A stretch of DNA of 64,000 bases, from positions 116,630,043-116,694,042 of the forward strand of contig CM043960.1 in assembly GCA_014529385.2 (NCBI GenBank). The letters are read 5' to 3'. Shown here in pieces: positions 10,618 through 22,867 of this stretch; position 1 is the first letter of the stretch, and every line of letters starts with the position of its first letter. This DNA is from Adiantum capillus-veneris (lineage: Eukaryota; Streptophyta; Polypodiopsida; Polypodiales; Pteridaceae). Made by a program: the position numbers and the translations under genes. The notes beneath the pieces were generated by a model. The model searched no databases. It had not been told where the DNA came from and worked only from the letters and a program-made list of their open reading frames with translations.

Positions 10618-12260
10618 GTGCCGTGCAATCTTCTCCACTATATCCACAAACGAGATTTCCCATTCTCTAAAAAGTTGAGACGATTCCAAGAAATTGGCAT
10701 CGATGTAGGCCATTTCTTGGACGAGCAGGCCCCAAGGGTGCTAGCACTAAAGAAACGCAAATTGGGGGTGGAATACCTATCTCACTTGGTGACTTTCATC
10801 TTCCTTGTCAGCGAGAAACCCGATTTGGAGGAGGTGTAACTGCCACAGTTCCTTCAGGTTGGCTCCTTTGTCAAAGATTCCAAGGAGCAGTAGGGTGTCC
10901 CCATGAACCCTTTGGCCGAAGGCCAGGTAATTCAGCTTGAGTAGCCTAGGGGGCTTGAGGAAGTGGTTGAAAAGCCCATCATTGTGGCTATCACTAGTGT
11001 CACTCTAGGGGATGCTCCATCAACAAAGGAGGCAATCCAAGAAGTAGAGATCAACCGCTTATCATTGGTGATGGATGGGGAGAAGGGATTTCATTAATGT
11101 GATCACAAATATGTGAACACGTTAATAACGTTGAGTGATCACATTTCAAAATATGTGATCATGTTAAATATTCAGGTGACTGCCCCTTAACGTATAAAAA
11201 TCGTCCAATTTGGTAAGCTTGCTTGGAGTTTTTCATTTCTTGGTAGGCCCAGTTTAGGGTTCACATAGTTCCCCAGTAAGCCCGTCAAGGAAAACACATA
11301 CCCTGGCGAGGTTTTGGTGGATTTCCAAGTCGACACTTATTCACTTTTTTGTATCATGTTAATTGTGATTATGTTAATGTGACAATAAACATTGTGATCA
11401 CAAGAAATTTCACGTGATCACGTGAATATTAAATCCCGGACGTGGAGTTCCTTTTTTTGAATGACTTGGAGAAAGAATTCGGCCTACGCATGGACGACTT
11501 CCTGAGTGTGCTATGCACCAGTGCTCAGTTCCCCCTAGACTCCATGCTAGATGCCCTTGAAAGAAAACTACTACCACTTGGTGACTCTGCCACTGACACT
11601 ATCATACTTGTGTGTGCGGAGGTTCTGACAACAGAGTAGTTGGATGTGGCAGAGGAATATTTCCTTGCCATGGAAGCCAAGGTTGTTGCTACAAGGATGC
11701 ATATTCCAGTGCAAAATCCCTCCTCTGATGAGCCAAAGTAAGTGGATGCGGCTAAGTCGTGCATTGACTTGGATGCCAAGGGCAATAGAGAGAACGAGGA
11801 CAAGGAGCAAGAGCAAAATTCTATCTTACTTTCAAAGTTGTTTATTCTCACCTTAATTTTCTTTTTCTGACTCTTGATTGGTTTATGGCAGGATGTCTTG
11901 CAGTTTGATGAGTTTGCAGCACGGACATGCAGCAGACGGATGGCCTTCGGACCACAGTCCTCCCTTGCTTATTACATAGGAAAACTTTCCCCTGGTGATG
12001 TTTCCATTGTACACAACAAGTACACTCCCCAATGGCATTTCATGACGTGGTCTTTGAAAGCCTTGAACAAAGTGTTGTGCTTGAGCACCATTGCCTAAAT
12101 TGCTCATCTTCTCTTCCTAGTGCAAAGATCCCTAGCATGCAATGCATTTTGCTTTGGCTTTCGTGTGGCAATGTGTTTGCCCAGATTGGGATACAAGCCT
12201 CTATTGGCTCAACTGACCCTGAGGCAATAGCACGTTCCCTAGGCGATGCCAAGAAATAGC
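10618..12260 (+). pseudogene. Unidentified gene remnant, several broken frames
   Basis: Plus-strand open frames at 10618-10839, 11442-11639, 11644-11856, 11874-12098 and 12032-12259 have protein-like composition but are broken by stops and frame changes. Stretches such as FLNDLEKEFGLRMDDFLSVL and LAYYIGKLSPGDVSIVHNKY look like decayed coding sequence. A splice-acceptor-like TTTATGGCAG precedes the 11874 segment. A possible MITE interrupts the remnant at 11085-11437. I do not recognise the family and do not propose a function; a plant transposon-associated protein is one possibility. No promoter or terminator is apparent. Confidence 0.35.
11085..11437. mobile_element. Candidate MITE with GTGATCAC-rich ends
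   Basis: The 353-bp segment starts GGGATTTCATTAATGTGATC and ends with the imperfect reverse complement (GTGATCACGTGAATATTAAATCCC read in parts). The ends carry repeated GTGATCAC palindromes, at about 11101, 11134, 11396 and 11415, plus variants. No clear target duplication was found, so the boundaries are tentative. It has no coding capacity of its own. Confidence 0.4.
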
Positions 12261-13662
12261 CAAGAAAATTATAGGCTAAAAGAATTTATGTAACATCCTT
12301 CTTTCAAAGTTATAATGAAACATATGCTGCTGTCTCTCTAAAGTTACAACATTCTTTTCATTTACGTTTCAAAGTTTTTTTTAAAATCCGAACTTGTGTT
12401 GTCAATTGGTAATGGATGTCTTTTTTCCCTGTGTTGCACTCAAGGGAGAGGGGGTGAATGGATGCATGGACACCTAAATTTCACCTGGAAGAGCTAGATT
12501 TTTAGTGTCCACTAGACTATGCTTGGAGGCACTTGTTTTACATGGATTCCTCCTATAGACTAGAATCTTAACTCAAACTTTCCCCTTGGTTTTCATCTTA
12601 GCTTGTTCATCATAGTAGTACACATAATGCATATAGCTTATGGTAGCTTTTGCTTTGCTGACTTAGTCTCTATGTCTTAGGAGGATTACTTAGAATCACA
12701 TGCCTACAATAAGTGTTTACAACAACCCCTTGATAAGGCTTTCTCACCATTGAAGTCATTCTTTCTAGTAGTATGAATCTACATTGACCATCCTAGTATT
12801 ATGTAATATCTATACTTTTCCACCTTCATGACATTCATGAAGTCTTATTCTATCTTAATCACTATTCAAAAATTAAGGTTTCATAACTAATTATTGATGA
12901 ATAATTATGAGGATTATAGGAGAGTAACATTTTAATAATTTGATCCGACAATATAATTTTTGTAACATTTAATGGCCTAGTAACTTGTGTGTAGTGGAAA
13001 ATAGCATAAGCATAGTGAGCATTTCATTGGAATAGATTCCTAATGAACATATCAAGAGTGTCTGGATGGAGAGAGAGAAACAAAAAAACATAACACCTAG
13101 TTAGATAGGCATGAAAAATACTTCAAAAGAGAGAGAAATTAAGCTATTGTCAACAGTTGAGGACCGGATTTTCATGGAGCCGGTCCCCCCCCAAAAGGCT
13201 TTGTATTATAGGTTTCCCCCATCAAGGGAGACATATTACAATACAATACTTTGTGTTCCTTCAATTAGTTGTTGGTGCAATGAAGATGGAAGCTTTAAAC
13301 ACCATGCCGCACACTTATCAACACAACATCAATTCCCTCACAGTCTTAGACCGAAGAGCTCACACAACTTCGAAGATGGTGAGAGCTAGCGGGGTATGAG
13401 AGTAGATTGAGACGAAGAAGAAATATTCTTACAAGAAAGAAGTATATATCCTCACATAATCACTCATAAATGCTTAGAATAGCTTAGTAATTAGCATGGG
13501 AGAGGAAACGAGCATGCATTGGAGCTTGGCTTTTGGTTGGGTTTGCATCACAAAGTCAAGAGTTGTTAGTGTAGGTCTCCCTTCTCACAAGATTGGAGTA
13601 GATGATGAGCCTTCCATTAAAGCTTGAGAAGGAGAGAGAGTCTTCTTCGTTTCACACATGAG
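12261..13662. other. Gene-free stretch
   Basis: This is AT-rich sequence without a supported gene. Open frames at 13111-13399 lack recognisable domains. It ends at the target duplication ATTGT (13663-13667) of the Copia-C nest. Confidence 0.5.
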
Positions 13663-13667
13663 ATTGT

Positions 13668-13988
13668 TGTTGAGATGTCGAGCTCTACATCTTGAGCTGG
13701 CATCCACTACGGGTCTTGGCCGCTTATGACATTTACTCACTGGCGCATTAGGTGACCGACACGGAGGATCTCTGCCAGTGATTCTACAGTTGGACTACAC
13801 TTATAGTGCCAGCCTAGTACGCTTCTAGCGAGTTCACACTTAGTGACCGCATGTACATATGTGCTACTTTTCAGTTTTAGCACTTAGTCATTTTGTACTC
13901 TCTTTTCCGTGAGTAGAAGAAGAAGCTTTCCATCTCTGTGTGCTTTGTGCTTGTCTTGTGTAGCTCTCTTGCATCCTCTTTCTTTACA
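13668..13988 (+). repeat. Copia-C copy a, 5' LTR
   Basis: The LTR starts TGTTGAGATGTCGAGCTC and ends CTCTTTCTTTACA. It is followed at once by the primer-binding site. Siblings lie at 26266-26587 (minus) and 37664-37984 (plus); most differences between them are transitions. Confidence 0.9.
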
Positions 13989-14000
13989 TGGTATCAGAGC
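13989..14000 (+). promoter_or_regulatory. Primer-binding site, initiator-Met tRNA type
   Basis: TGGTATCAGAGC directly follows the LTR end. It matches the 3' end of plant initiator methionine tRNA, the usual primer for Ty1/copia minus-strand DNA synthesis. Confidence 0.9.
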
Positions 14001-14244
14001 CTGGTGCAGGCAAGAGAGGCTAAGAGAGCAAGAGCATCACAATCCCTTCATTCGTTCGTACAAGTTTCTGAACAGGTCTCCAAAGTGCAGTACACAGAGA
14101 TTTACTGTACAAGTACAGTGGTTGTATGTACGCTTGATTGTGGACACTCGTTGAGTGTAGAAAGCGTTATAGGTACCACGATAGCAGGTTCAGCAGATTT
14201 GTAGGTTTTTGCAGATTGCAACTATTTTGTCTTAGTGCTTCAAG

Positions 14245-15543
14245 ATGTCTGACGGTTTCAGTCAGATTGTTACGAGAAGCTTGAGAAAAATAACTACCTT
14301 GCATGGAAGTTCAGAATAAAAAATTTCCTAAAAGGAAAAGGTTATTGGGACTATGTAGAAGGAGACAATGAAAAGGAACCAAAGATTCCCGAGGCAAATG
14401 CTACAACAGAACAAAGGAAATCTTTGAGGGACTAGCAACAAGGCCAGAGCAAAGTGATGTATTGGCTTTCTATGAACATCACAGATGGCATGATGGGCTA
14501 TCTACAGGATGCTGAAACCCCCGCCATTGCATGGAAAAACTTAGGCAGAGTGTTCGAGGTGAACACCAAGGCCAGGAAGCTTCAACTAAAGTCGGAGCTA
14601 AATCAGGTTAAGTGGAACAACCTCTCCATCAATGATTATGCTTTAAAGATCAAGAGTATCATTGAGGCTCTTGGATCTATTAAAGTCTCAGTGGAAGACG
14701 ATGACATTGTCTGTGCATGCTTGGATGTTCTAGGAGATGAGTATGTACGTTTCAGGTCTTCCATGAATACAAGAGACGACATCCCCGTGTTCCAAGATTT
14801 GATTTCTATGCTTATTCTTGAGGAGAAGAACCTTGGTCTTGACACATCTACTTCTCGTGGCAGAAATAGGTCTGAGCAGGCCTTCTATTCTAACTCCAAC
14901 AGAGGTAGAGGTAGAGGCAGTGGTCGAGGCCCAAGTGGTTGCAGGGGCCAATTTCAAGAAGGTCAATCAAATCAAAACAATATAGGTGGCATGGGAAACC
15001 AGTCTCGAGGTAGGGGGAGTCAAAGAGGTCGTGGTGCAGGATCAAGTAGGCAGCAACATACTGCAGATAGCAGAGAATGTTGGACTTGTGGTGAAAGAGG
15101 TCACATGTCACGTGACTGTCCAAAGGGAAAAGCAAGTGGAAAGAGAGAACATGGCAACTATGCATCTACTAGCAGAGATGCAGATGACAGCAAAACCGAG
15201 CGCATGTTTGTTATGCAGCATGTAGTGAATACAGTGACTGCAGAGAATTCCACCCAAGATGATGTTTGGTATGTGGATTCAGGTGCCTCTAATCACATGA
15301 CGTCTCGTGGAGAGTGGTTTAGAGATATGTGCAAACCAGATGTGTCAGGCTATGTGCAGACAGGAGATGACACAGCTCACCCCATTGCTCATGTAGGGGA
15401 CATACCTCTAAATACGAAGAGTGGGAAATCAAAGTACTTAGCAGATGTACTTCATGTCCCAAACATTACAAAGAATCTTGTTTCTATTGGACAAATGGTT
15501 GAGCAGGGTTTACAGTTTCGCTTCAATCCAAATGGCTGTTATG
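14245..15543 (+). pseudogene. Copia-C copy a: Gag and protease start
   Basis: This encodes the nucleocapsid precursor and the start of protease of a Ty1/copia element. The ATG at 14245 is taken from the intact sibling frame of copy b. An early frameshift and a TAG at 14433 (TGG in copy b) break it, and the longest open part begins at 14454. It shows the UBN2-like Gag core, a Gly/Arg-rich segment (14890-15040), a CCHC zinc knuckle CWTCGERGHMSRDC (15078-15119) and the protease active site WYVDSGASNHMT (about 15267-15302). The copia sequence stops at 15543 inside the protease-integrase linker. The remaining codons of that open frame read through into Gyp-T in antisense and are not part of the protein. 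Confidence 0.85.
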
Positions 15544-17266
15544 CCTCTTCATGCAAACCTTTTAGAATGGCTGGAATTTCCTCGATAGTTGGTACTCTTC
15601 TGCACACTTGATCCTTCCCTTTTTGATAGAGGGAGCATTCTAGGAAGAGATAGAAACTTGCCTTCTTCATGAGTCTCCTCTTCTGAGCCTTCGTGAAGTC
15701 TTGTGGAAACTCACCCTCCAAAATGTAGCCAATAATGGAAGCTAATGACTCCAATCCCTGGTATCTCGGTTGCTTGACAGCTGCTGCCACCATGATGACC
15801 TGCACTTCTCTCTCAACACATGTAAGTGCTTGTTGTGCAAGTAAATCAGCATCTTCATTTTGTTTCCTCGGAATATGATATAGTTGCATTTCTTCAAACT
15901 GATTAAACATCCTACGAATGGCATGAACTTTTGTCCTTAAGCTTTCATTCTTGCATGCCCAAATGCCTAAAATCTGTTTAACAATGAGAAGTGCATCTCC
16001 CTTTACCATGAGACGTTTTATCCCTTGGCCAATGCACATCTTCAAACCATGAAGTAGTGTGTCGTATTCTGCTTCATTGTTGCTAGTTGAACCTAGTAGA
16101 TTGACCTTCTCTTTCATGACCACCTCTCCACTTGGGTTGAGCAACACTAGCCCTCCCCCTGCTTTCCCTGTGGCTCTTTGAAAAGCTCCATCAAAGAACA
16201 AGGTAAAAGCATTGGGAATACTTTTTGGTGGTGGCAATGGTAGGGTCTTTACTTGAGGCACCTTAATTTCCTTCTCATGTACCCTATAAGTGAGAATCCC
16301 TGCCAATTGTGCACGCACACTATCTTCTACCTTGAAAGAGTATTGGAACTCTTGCAACTCCATAATCCACTTTGAGATCCTAGTACTAAGATTCATTTGA
16401 GATGACACCCAAGGGAACAAATTTTCTGCAGTGAGAATTACAAAAGGTTTTGGTAGCAAGTAGGATCTAAACTTTCTCACCGCAAACATGAGAGAAAGCA
16501 TCATGAGTTCTGCTTCTGTGTAGTCTCTCTCCAAAGCATTCATGACCCTACTAGCAAAGTAGATGGGTCGCATCCTTGTACTGTGGGGATCTTGTTGTAG
16601 CAACACAGCACCAATTGTTTCCCTTCCAACACTAGAGCTAACAAAGAATGTGTACTCCCAACAAGGAGGCATGAGTGTTGGTAACTCTGACAAAATGACT
16701 TTAATGTTACAAAAATACTCTTCAAGCTCATCAGACCATGCAAATTCTACTTGTTGTGTCAACTTTTGCAAAGGATGAAGCAACTCCAAGGCTAAGTGAA
16801 TGAAGCGTGACATATACTTCACCTTCTGAATGAAAGAGATGACCTCCTTAAGACTCTTCGGTGATGGGAGCTCAATAAGAGCCTTTGCCTTTGAAGGATC
16901 CACCTCAATGCCTTTATAGGAAACCTTGTGACCGAGCAAGATCACTTCATCCTCACCTATGTGGCACTTGTCGGGGTTGAGTTGACCTCCCATGTCGTAG
17001 AGCTTCTTTAAACCTTCTTCTACCCTTTGTAGATGCAATGATTTTGAGCTATAAATGCAGAAATCATCAATGAACACCCTAATTGACTTTCCAAAGAATG
17101 CTTGAAACACCATGTTCATGAAACGTTGGAATGTTGCAGGAGCATTTGTCAGACCAAATGGCATGACTCTAAAAGCATAACAACCCCAAGGAGTGATAGA
17201 GGTTGTTTTCAATTGATCTTCCAATGTGATACCTATTTGAAAGTAGCCTGAGTAGCCATCACACAC
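15544..17266 (-). pseudogene. Gyp-T: RT, degenerate RNase H, second (archaeal-type) RNase H
   Basis: This is the C-terminal part of a Ty3/gypsy pol. It begins just after a TAA that interrupts RT and runs 575 codons. RT motifs include MPFGLTNAPATFQ and the catalytic FIDD (residues 65-68, in place of the usual YxDD). The first RNase H (about 203-325) keeps its fold words (GAVLLQQD, RPIYFASR) but reads FVSSS and TAENLF where catalytic Asp residues are expected. A second RNase H follows (about 355-480) with the complete acidic set: LFFDGA, NNEAEY, VKGDAL and NEDADLLA. A dual RNase H marks the TAT lineage. The frame is cut at the integrase zinc finger (GLHEEA) by the Copia-C junction at 15543/15544, so integrase and the 3' LTR are missing. 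Confidence 0.88.
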
Positions 17267-19600
17267 AATTTACTTCTCATGACCAGCTACCTCATTTAGT
17301 ATCTCATCCTGAAATGGGAGGGGAAAGTGATCTCTTTTTGTTGCCTCATTGAGTGGACGGTAATCCACACACACCCTCCACTTTCCGTTTTTCTTAGGAG
17401 TGACAACAACGGGGGAGACCCACTCTGAATTCTCCACTGGATAAATGAAACCTGCTGCTAGAAGCTTTCTTACCTCCTTGAGTAAAGCCTGCTCCTTGAT
17501 GACTCCTAGCCTTCGTAGCTTCTGAGCCTTAGGTGTGGCCTCTGGCTTCAACTCAATTTTGTGTTGAACAGCATCTACTCCACGCACATCGGTGTAGTCT
17601 TTAGCAAAAAGCCTAGGAAATTTCCTTAGCACACATTTGAACTCCTCTCTTTCATCCTTTGTAAGTGTTGTAGATAGCATACATTCTAGCATTCTTTCAT
17701 CTTCCACTTTTTGGTTCTCTTGGGAACCTACCTCCTCCAAACCTTGACAAGAGGTCTCTTGGTTGGTTGGCTTAAACCTTACCCCCATGACTTCGATGGA
17801 AGACTCCTCTTCAGTAATGATGCCGCTACTTTCTTCTTCTGAAGTGTTATCGGTCCAACTTTCTTCCGTCTCACTTTGAGATGATTCTTCATGGAGCTCC
17901 TCTTGGCGTTGCTCCTTCATGTCAAAGACAACCTTCTTATGATTGTCGTTCCTGCAAATTAGCTTTCCACTCTCCCAATCCTGCAAAGCTCGCATTTTCA
18001 TTAGCCATGGTCTCCCTAGGATAAATGGGTAACCATTTCCTTTGGTAGACATGACGTAGAAATCCACTGCCTTCTTAATGCCAAAGGCCTCCAAAAAAAC
18101 ATGTTTACAAATGCCTACGCACCTAGCCTTGCTATTGTTTGCCATCTTGACCTTAATTTCAGGTGTCTCATGGATGTGCATGCCTAGTTTTTGCATGAGT
18201 CCCTCTGTCATGATGCAAATTTGTGCACCCCCATCCACTAGACCTTTCCTAACCAATCTCCCTTTTATGTAACAATCTATCACAGGTGTAATGTCCTCAT
18301 TCATTTCAGCTTGTGCAACAGGCACACTCTCTTTTACCTTTCTCCTAGTGCTAACTGCCCTTGTTAAATCCCTCCTAACTTGTGGACATAATGCAAGAAA
18401 TTGAGGCCATGAGATATCAGGACCCTTACGTCTCATGTCTTCCAACAGGTTGTATGGAGCCATTCCATGTCCAAGAGGAAAGTCTTGGAGGTTGATACGA
18501 CGTCGAGTCCTCTTAGCTTCCTTGGTCTCCTTTGCCTTCTTTTCTCGTCCATGGTCACTTTGTGATGTAACTCCTTCTTTCTCCTTACCTTTCCCTCGGC
18601 CACGCTTAATGCCATTTGCTTCCATGTCAACCTCTCTTGAATTTGTCACCTCTACCACATGCACGTTTGGGTCTGGCAAAGGTGGAACTCCTTCCACTCC
18701 TTGTGGAGGTGGTCTTGCTCCATTTGGCCTTTGTATAAGCCGTGGTTGCTGACTAGTTCCTTCACCTGCATTCATCACTGGGTAATTCAAGTTAGGTCTC
18801 CCTGGCTCCCCACGGGGCCAAGGACAATTATACATCCCATGTCTAGACTCACCGCAATTCCAACATTGCAAGACTCTCCTAGGTCGTGGGTCTCGCTCTT
18901 CAGACTTCTTTGCTTGTCCCTTTGGACCTACAACTTGTGCAAGGTGAATTGACAAGCTGCTTAAAGATTCATTTAACTTCTCAATCACTTCCGCCGTTAC
19001 CTCAGGAAGCTCCTTACATGTTGATGCTTGTGACTTACCTTTGGGTCTAAGACCTTCTATTGGAACCTCCCCCCTTAAGCACTTGAGTTTCCTATATTTC
19101 TTAGTAGCCCTAGTTTCAGCTGCATCAAAGGTAGCAGGTGTACCCGCCTCAACTTTTACCTTAAGGTCAGGAAAGAGTCCGGCTATGAACCTCTCCTTCT
19201 TTAGAAATTCTGCACCGTCACCAGGGTTAACAACATTTTGTATCCATAGAGCCCAAAGACATAGGAACTCTTGCTTGTACAAGTAGTAGTCATCTAAGTC
19301 TTTTTGCTTATGAGAAACAATGTCTTGCCATAATTTCTGAGTGTTTTGGGGATCAAAGAAGTATTTCTTGAAACGATTCAAAACTTCCGTGTAATTCCCT
19401 TTAACTTCCTCAGGCAAAGAGTCAAACCAAGTGCTAGCATCTTTCCTAAGGACCACCTCAAACATTTCTACACGTTCTTGATCAGTTACTATCCTCTTGA
19501 TACGGCAAGACATCTTGAAATTTGCTAGAAATAATTCTGCATCCTCTCCAGGTTCTCCAAAGAAAAGAGGATATCCAGACATTTGGCGTTGGCTCTCCAT
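17267..19600 (-). pseudogene. Gyp-T: Gag, protease and N-terminal RT
   Basis: This long frame (open from 19678) is read from the internal ATG at 19600 (MESQRQMSGYPLFFGEPGED). In the numbering of the whole open frame, Gag homology spans about 40-200 (STWFDSLPEE, F..YF..P), and a CCHC knuckle CWNCGESRHGMYNC lies at 272-285. A Lys/Arg-rich hinge lies at 358-395. An aspartic protease has VDGGAQICIM (481-490) and ILGRPWL (553-559). A Glu/Ser-rich linker (590-640) leads to the RT start with SEWVSPVVVTPKKNGKWRVC. It stops at a TAA (17270) within RT, where the next frame continues without a gap, so one nonsense change splits an otherwise open pol. The encoded proteins would be a virus-like-particle shell, its processing protease and reverse transcriptase. 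Confidence 0.88.
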
Positions 19601-19684
19601 TGAATTGATTTCAAAGTGACGCGTTTTTGTTTTTTCTTTCTTTAAAAGATTTACGCAATAATATTTTCTAAATTGCAATCTATT

Positions 19685-20137
19685 CTACAACAAAATAAAA
19701 ATATTCACATCAAATGACCTATGATAATCAATAAGAGGTAGAATGACAGGGTTTGGTGACGCGAGAATTTCTCCTACTCTTTGGGCACCAAACATGAATA
19801 CCATACGTTGTTGAAAATGGAATTTTCTACTAATTGCAATGTTTACTCTAATGTGTGGAGTGAAATGAAAGGGAAAAACCTGTATTCCTGGGCCATTATC
19901 CATGGTCTATGCATGACCTAATTCTTAAAACAAAACAAAAATATAGACGTCCAAACTAAGGTCGTACCTAATGAGAGGCAAAATAAAAGGATTTACTGAT
20001 GCGTTTATCTCTACCAACCTAAGAGGACCTAAAATTCTACGAATTACTCGCTGAAATTGCAACTTAGTACTAACAATTATGTGTACCTTTTGCCTTGCAA
20101 TGGGAATGAAGGGATCATACAAATTCTTGTGATTCAT
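19685..20137 (-). other. Gyp-T leader: two diverged tandem small ORFs
   Basis: Between the candidate primer site and gag lie two small frames in tandem, 72 codons (19903-19685) and 70 codons (20137-19925). Their peptides align end to end: ILPLIDYHRSFDVNIFILL beside ILPLIRYDLSLDVYIFVLF, and ISRKFHFQ beside VSTKLQFQ. The two DNA copies are much diverged (near 57 percent by eye). I do not recognise the peptide. It may be a duplicated leader unit that happens to be open, or a small duplicated coding unit. Confidence 0.5.
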
Positions 20138-20191
20138 GCAAGCTACTTGATTATGCTAAAGGTTGAGCATTCACAAAACATACACAAGCCT

Positions 20192-20211
20192 GTTCCTCCG
20201 TGGGGACACCA
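20192..20211 (-). promoter_or_regulatory. Candidate primer-binding site of Gyp-T
   Basis: Read on the minus strand, TGGTGTCCCCACGGAGGAA lies a few bases inside a putative LTR end (CGCCTCA at 20216-20222). The TGG start and position fit a primer site, but I did not match the tRNA with confidence. Confidence 0.4.
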
Positions 20212-20215
20212 AAAT

Positions 20216-20474
20216 TGAGGCGGTCCGGGGTGGGCAACAAGAAGAGCAACCTCTAGACACCCTTCAAGGCTCCCGTGCTGCTCAATGGGGCTGGGGCAAA
20301 ACACAACACAAACCAAAACAACAAACCCACAACTAAGTCCCAACTACACAAGGGGCACCACCTAGTTTAAGAGCAAACTAGGACGCAAAAGAGGAGAATC
20401 GTTAGAGCAACCCACAAACAAGCAAGGAATTTACACTAACCCTAACACCAATGGAACACTCTCACACACTAAAA

Positions 20475-20548
<74 letters not shown>

Positions 20549-22574
20549 TGTATAACTTAGCTTCAACTTTATATTTTGCACAAAAAGAAACTTAGAGCTT
20601 GCGGAATCAAGTGACAAGATTTGGTTATAGCATCACTAGCACATTGTCTTAGGGTTATGGGAGACCTCTCACCATCCACCCTCTTACAATGGTAGCCAAA
20701 CAATAGCCAATGAATCACAAGCAACAAAACAACAACCTTCAATGAAACAAGTCACCTTATGAAGCTGAATGAGTTTGCCAAGCCAAATTGGAGGAGAAGC
20801 ATGAGCCTTTGGACATGAATTGCACGCAAAACTACCAATTCATTGATGTTGGGGTAGATACAACAATGGTAGGAAGAATATCTTCTACTCGCACTCACTC
20901 AAACTAGCTCAAGCTTTTCTATGCACCAAAGTGAAGGTGTATAGAAAGCTTACTCTCTCTTTACAACCAAGATAGAACTGGCGTGTGCTACGCTCAATCT
21001 AGTGAGAAATGGTATAGTGATGTCTTTTACAAGGAGGAATGGGTTCTATTTATAGGTTTTAGAAGCCTTGATTAGGATTAAGCCTAATCAATTTTATTAG
21101 GAAAGATCAAGGATTATGAATTTTTATGAATTTCAAATGAGAATGGGGTCTCTCTTTTCTCTTGAGTCACATGGATGTGGGCTCAAGTAAGAGAATTATT
21201 GATGTGGTGAAAGGAGAGAAACTTCATGGGAGTGAGTGAATTTGTTTTACTTGTGCGGTTGCCTACTCCATATGTTGATAGTGTGGGTGCATTTTTACAA
21301 GAGAAGTTAGTTGTTAGTGGTAATAATCACTAGAATTGTTAGTGATACATTTACAATGGGTAGGATGAGTTGATTTGATGAAGGAAGAGGGGTGAATTAA
21401 CACAGAATCATTGAGATGGTGAAGCTTTGAAGAAGCTTGAACTCACCCTTGTGTAGATTGTGGAAAAAATGACCGCTGGTCTTCTTCTTCTTCTTCGCTT
21501 CTTTACGCCGCCGCCACGGTTGACCACCACGATGAAAAGAGGATTTGTTGATGAAAAATTCTCAATTTGCAGAAGTTATCATGGTTAAGATGCTGAATTT
21601 TAGATATTTTTAGGAGAGGTAAATGAAATTGCAACATAGAAGCAATAGAGAGAGACATAGAGAGGGTGTATGTATGTAGAGGTTCATAAAAGAACTATAG
21701 GGATGAGAGAGAAGGGTAATGGTGAAGAGGGTGGGAGAAGCCATGGAAATTGCAGGTTTGAGTGAGGGAAGGAGAGGGAGGGATGTGTAAGAGTGAGTAG
21801 GTGTGTGGAAGGGTGAGAGAAGACTAAGGGCTACTTGTGGGAAAAGTGGGCAGACTGGGGTCCACTCAAAAAATCATATCTCACCGATGGTAGCTCCAAA
21901 AATCATGAAAAAATTTGAGGTGATTATTCAGAGCGTGGGCTACATTTTCTCTTATGACCACCGCTCCAATTGTTGAATTTGTACAATGCATCCAAGAGTG
22001 AGCCCCTCCTTTGTCATATTATAATACAAAGCATCCAAGTTGCCCTTGACCCATGCATGGAGGAGGATTATTGGTGAATAAAGAAATATATACATGGTGG
22101 GACTAGTATATGGACTATTCATGGACTTTAGCTCAATGAGCACATGGTGTTAGAATAATGAGTAAAAATAATAATAAAAATATGGAGGAGTTATGGATAT
22201 GGAAAGATATTGGAATCATATGATATGGTCCCTCCTTGAATTATTTTGGGTGAAAGAGGAAAAGGTATGCAAGTAAATAATATAATAAACGTAACCAATG
22301 AGTAGAAATCAATTTTTTGTTTTCACGAGGGTGAGGGTGAAAATGTGGGAGTGATTTGTATAAAGGAAAAATATGAGGTTAGAGTATGTACATATTGAAA
22401 AAACATATAATTATGGTGTAAGAGGATGAAAGAAGGTGTACATAGGTTTAATAAAACACACACCTAAGTAGAAATATTTAAATAAAATACCAAAATAATT
22501 ATAAAAAATCCTATATTTAGGCCATATATACAATGAAATATTTACACACAAAGAGGCCATAATATACTTTTATT
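20216..22574. other. Probable Gyp-T 5' LTR and flank, gene-free
   Basis: Starting at TGAGGCGGTCC (plus strand) this stretch probably contains the 5' LTR of Gyp-T (minus orientation). The distal LTR end was not located. It includes a (GA)n tract at about 20478-20545, a GA-rich block at 21640-21800 and AT-rich DNA. No coding domain was seen. Confidence 0.45.
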
Positions 22575-22783
22575 TTTTTATTATTTTTTATTTTTTTGGC
22601 TCAACTAGTTCAGTGACTAGCTAGCTGAGGGTTTTTAAGAAGATATGGGAAAAGCCCCCTAACTCACACACGCCTATTTTTTTTATTATTATTATTTTTT
22701 TGGCTCAACTAGCCCAGTGACTAGCTAGCTGAGGGTTTTTAAGAAGATATGGGAAAAGCCCCCTAACTCACACACGCCTATGT
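22575..22783. repeat. Tandem duplication of about 110 bp
   Basis: Two adjacent copies contain GGCTCAACTAG...CAGTGACTAGCTAGCTGAGG and end CTCACACACGCCTAT. The first ends at about 22674 and the second at about 22783, with A/T-rich spacers in front. They are almost identical. Confidence 0.85.
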
Positions 22784-22867
22784 ACAGTGAAATGGTAGGG
22801 ATAGCCATAGCGTTTGGGTGAATTTGGTAGGGTGGAGTAACTTACTATGGCAATTATGGAGAGCTGA

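Noticed and set aside
15544-15611. C-terminal extension of the Copia-C copy a open frame
   Set aside because: It reads antisense through the Gyp-T integrase start after the junction and is not copia protein.
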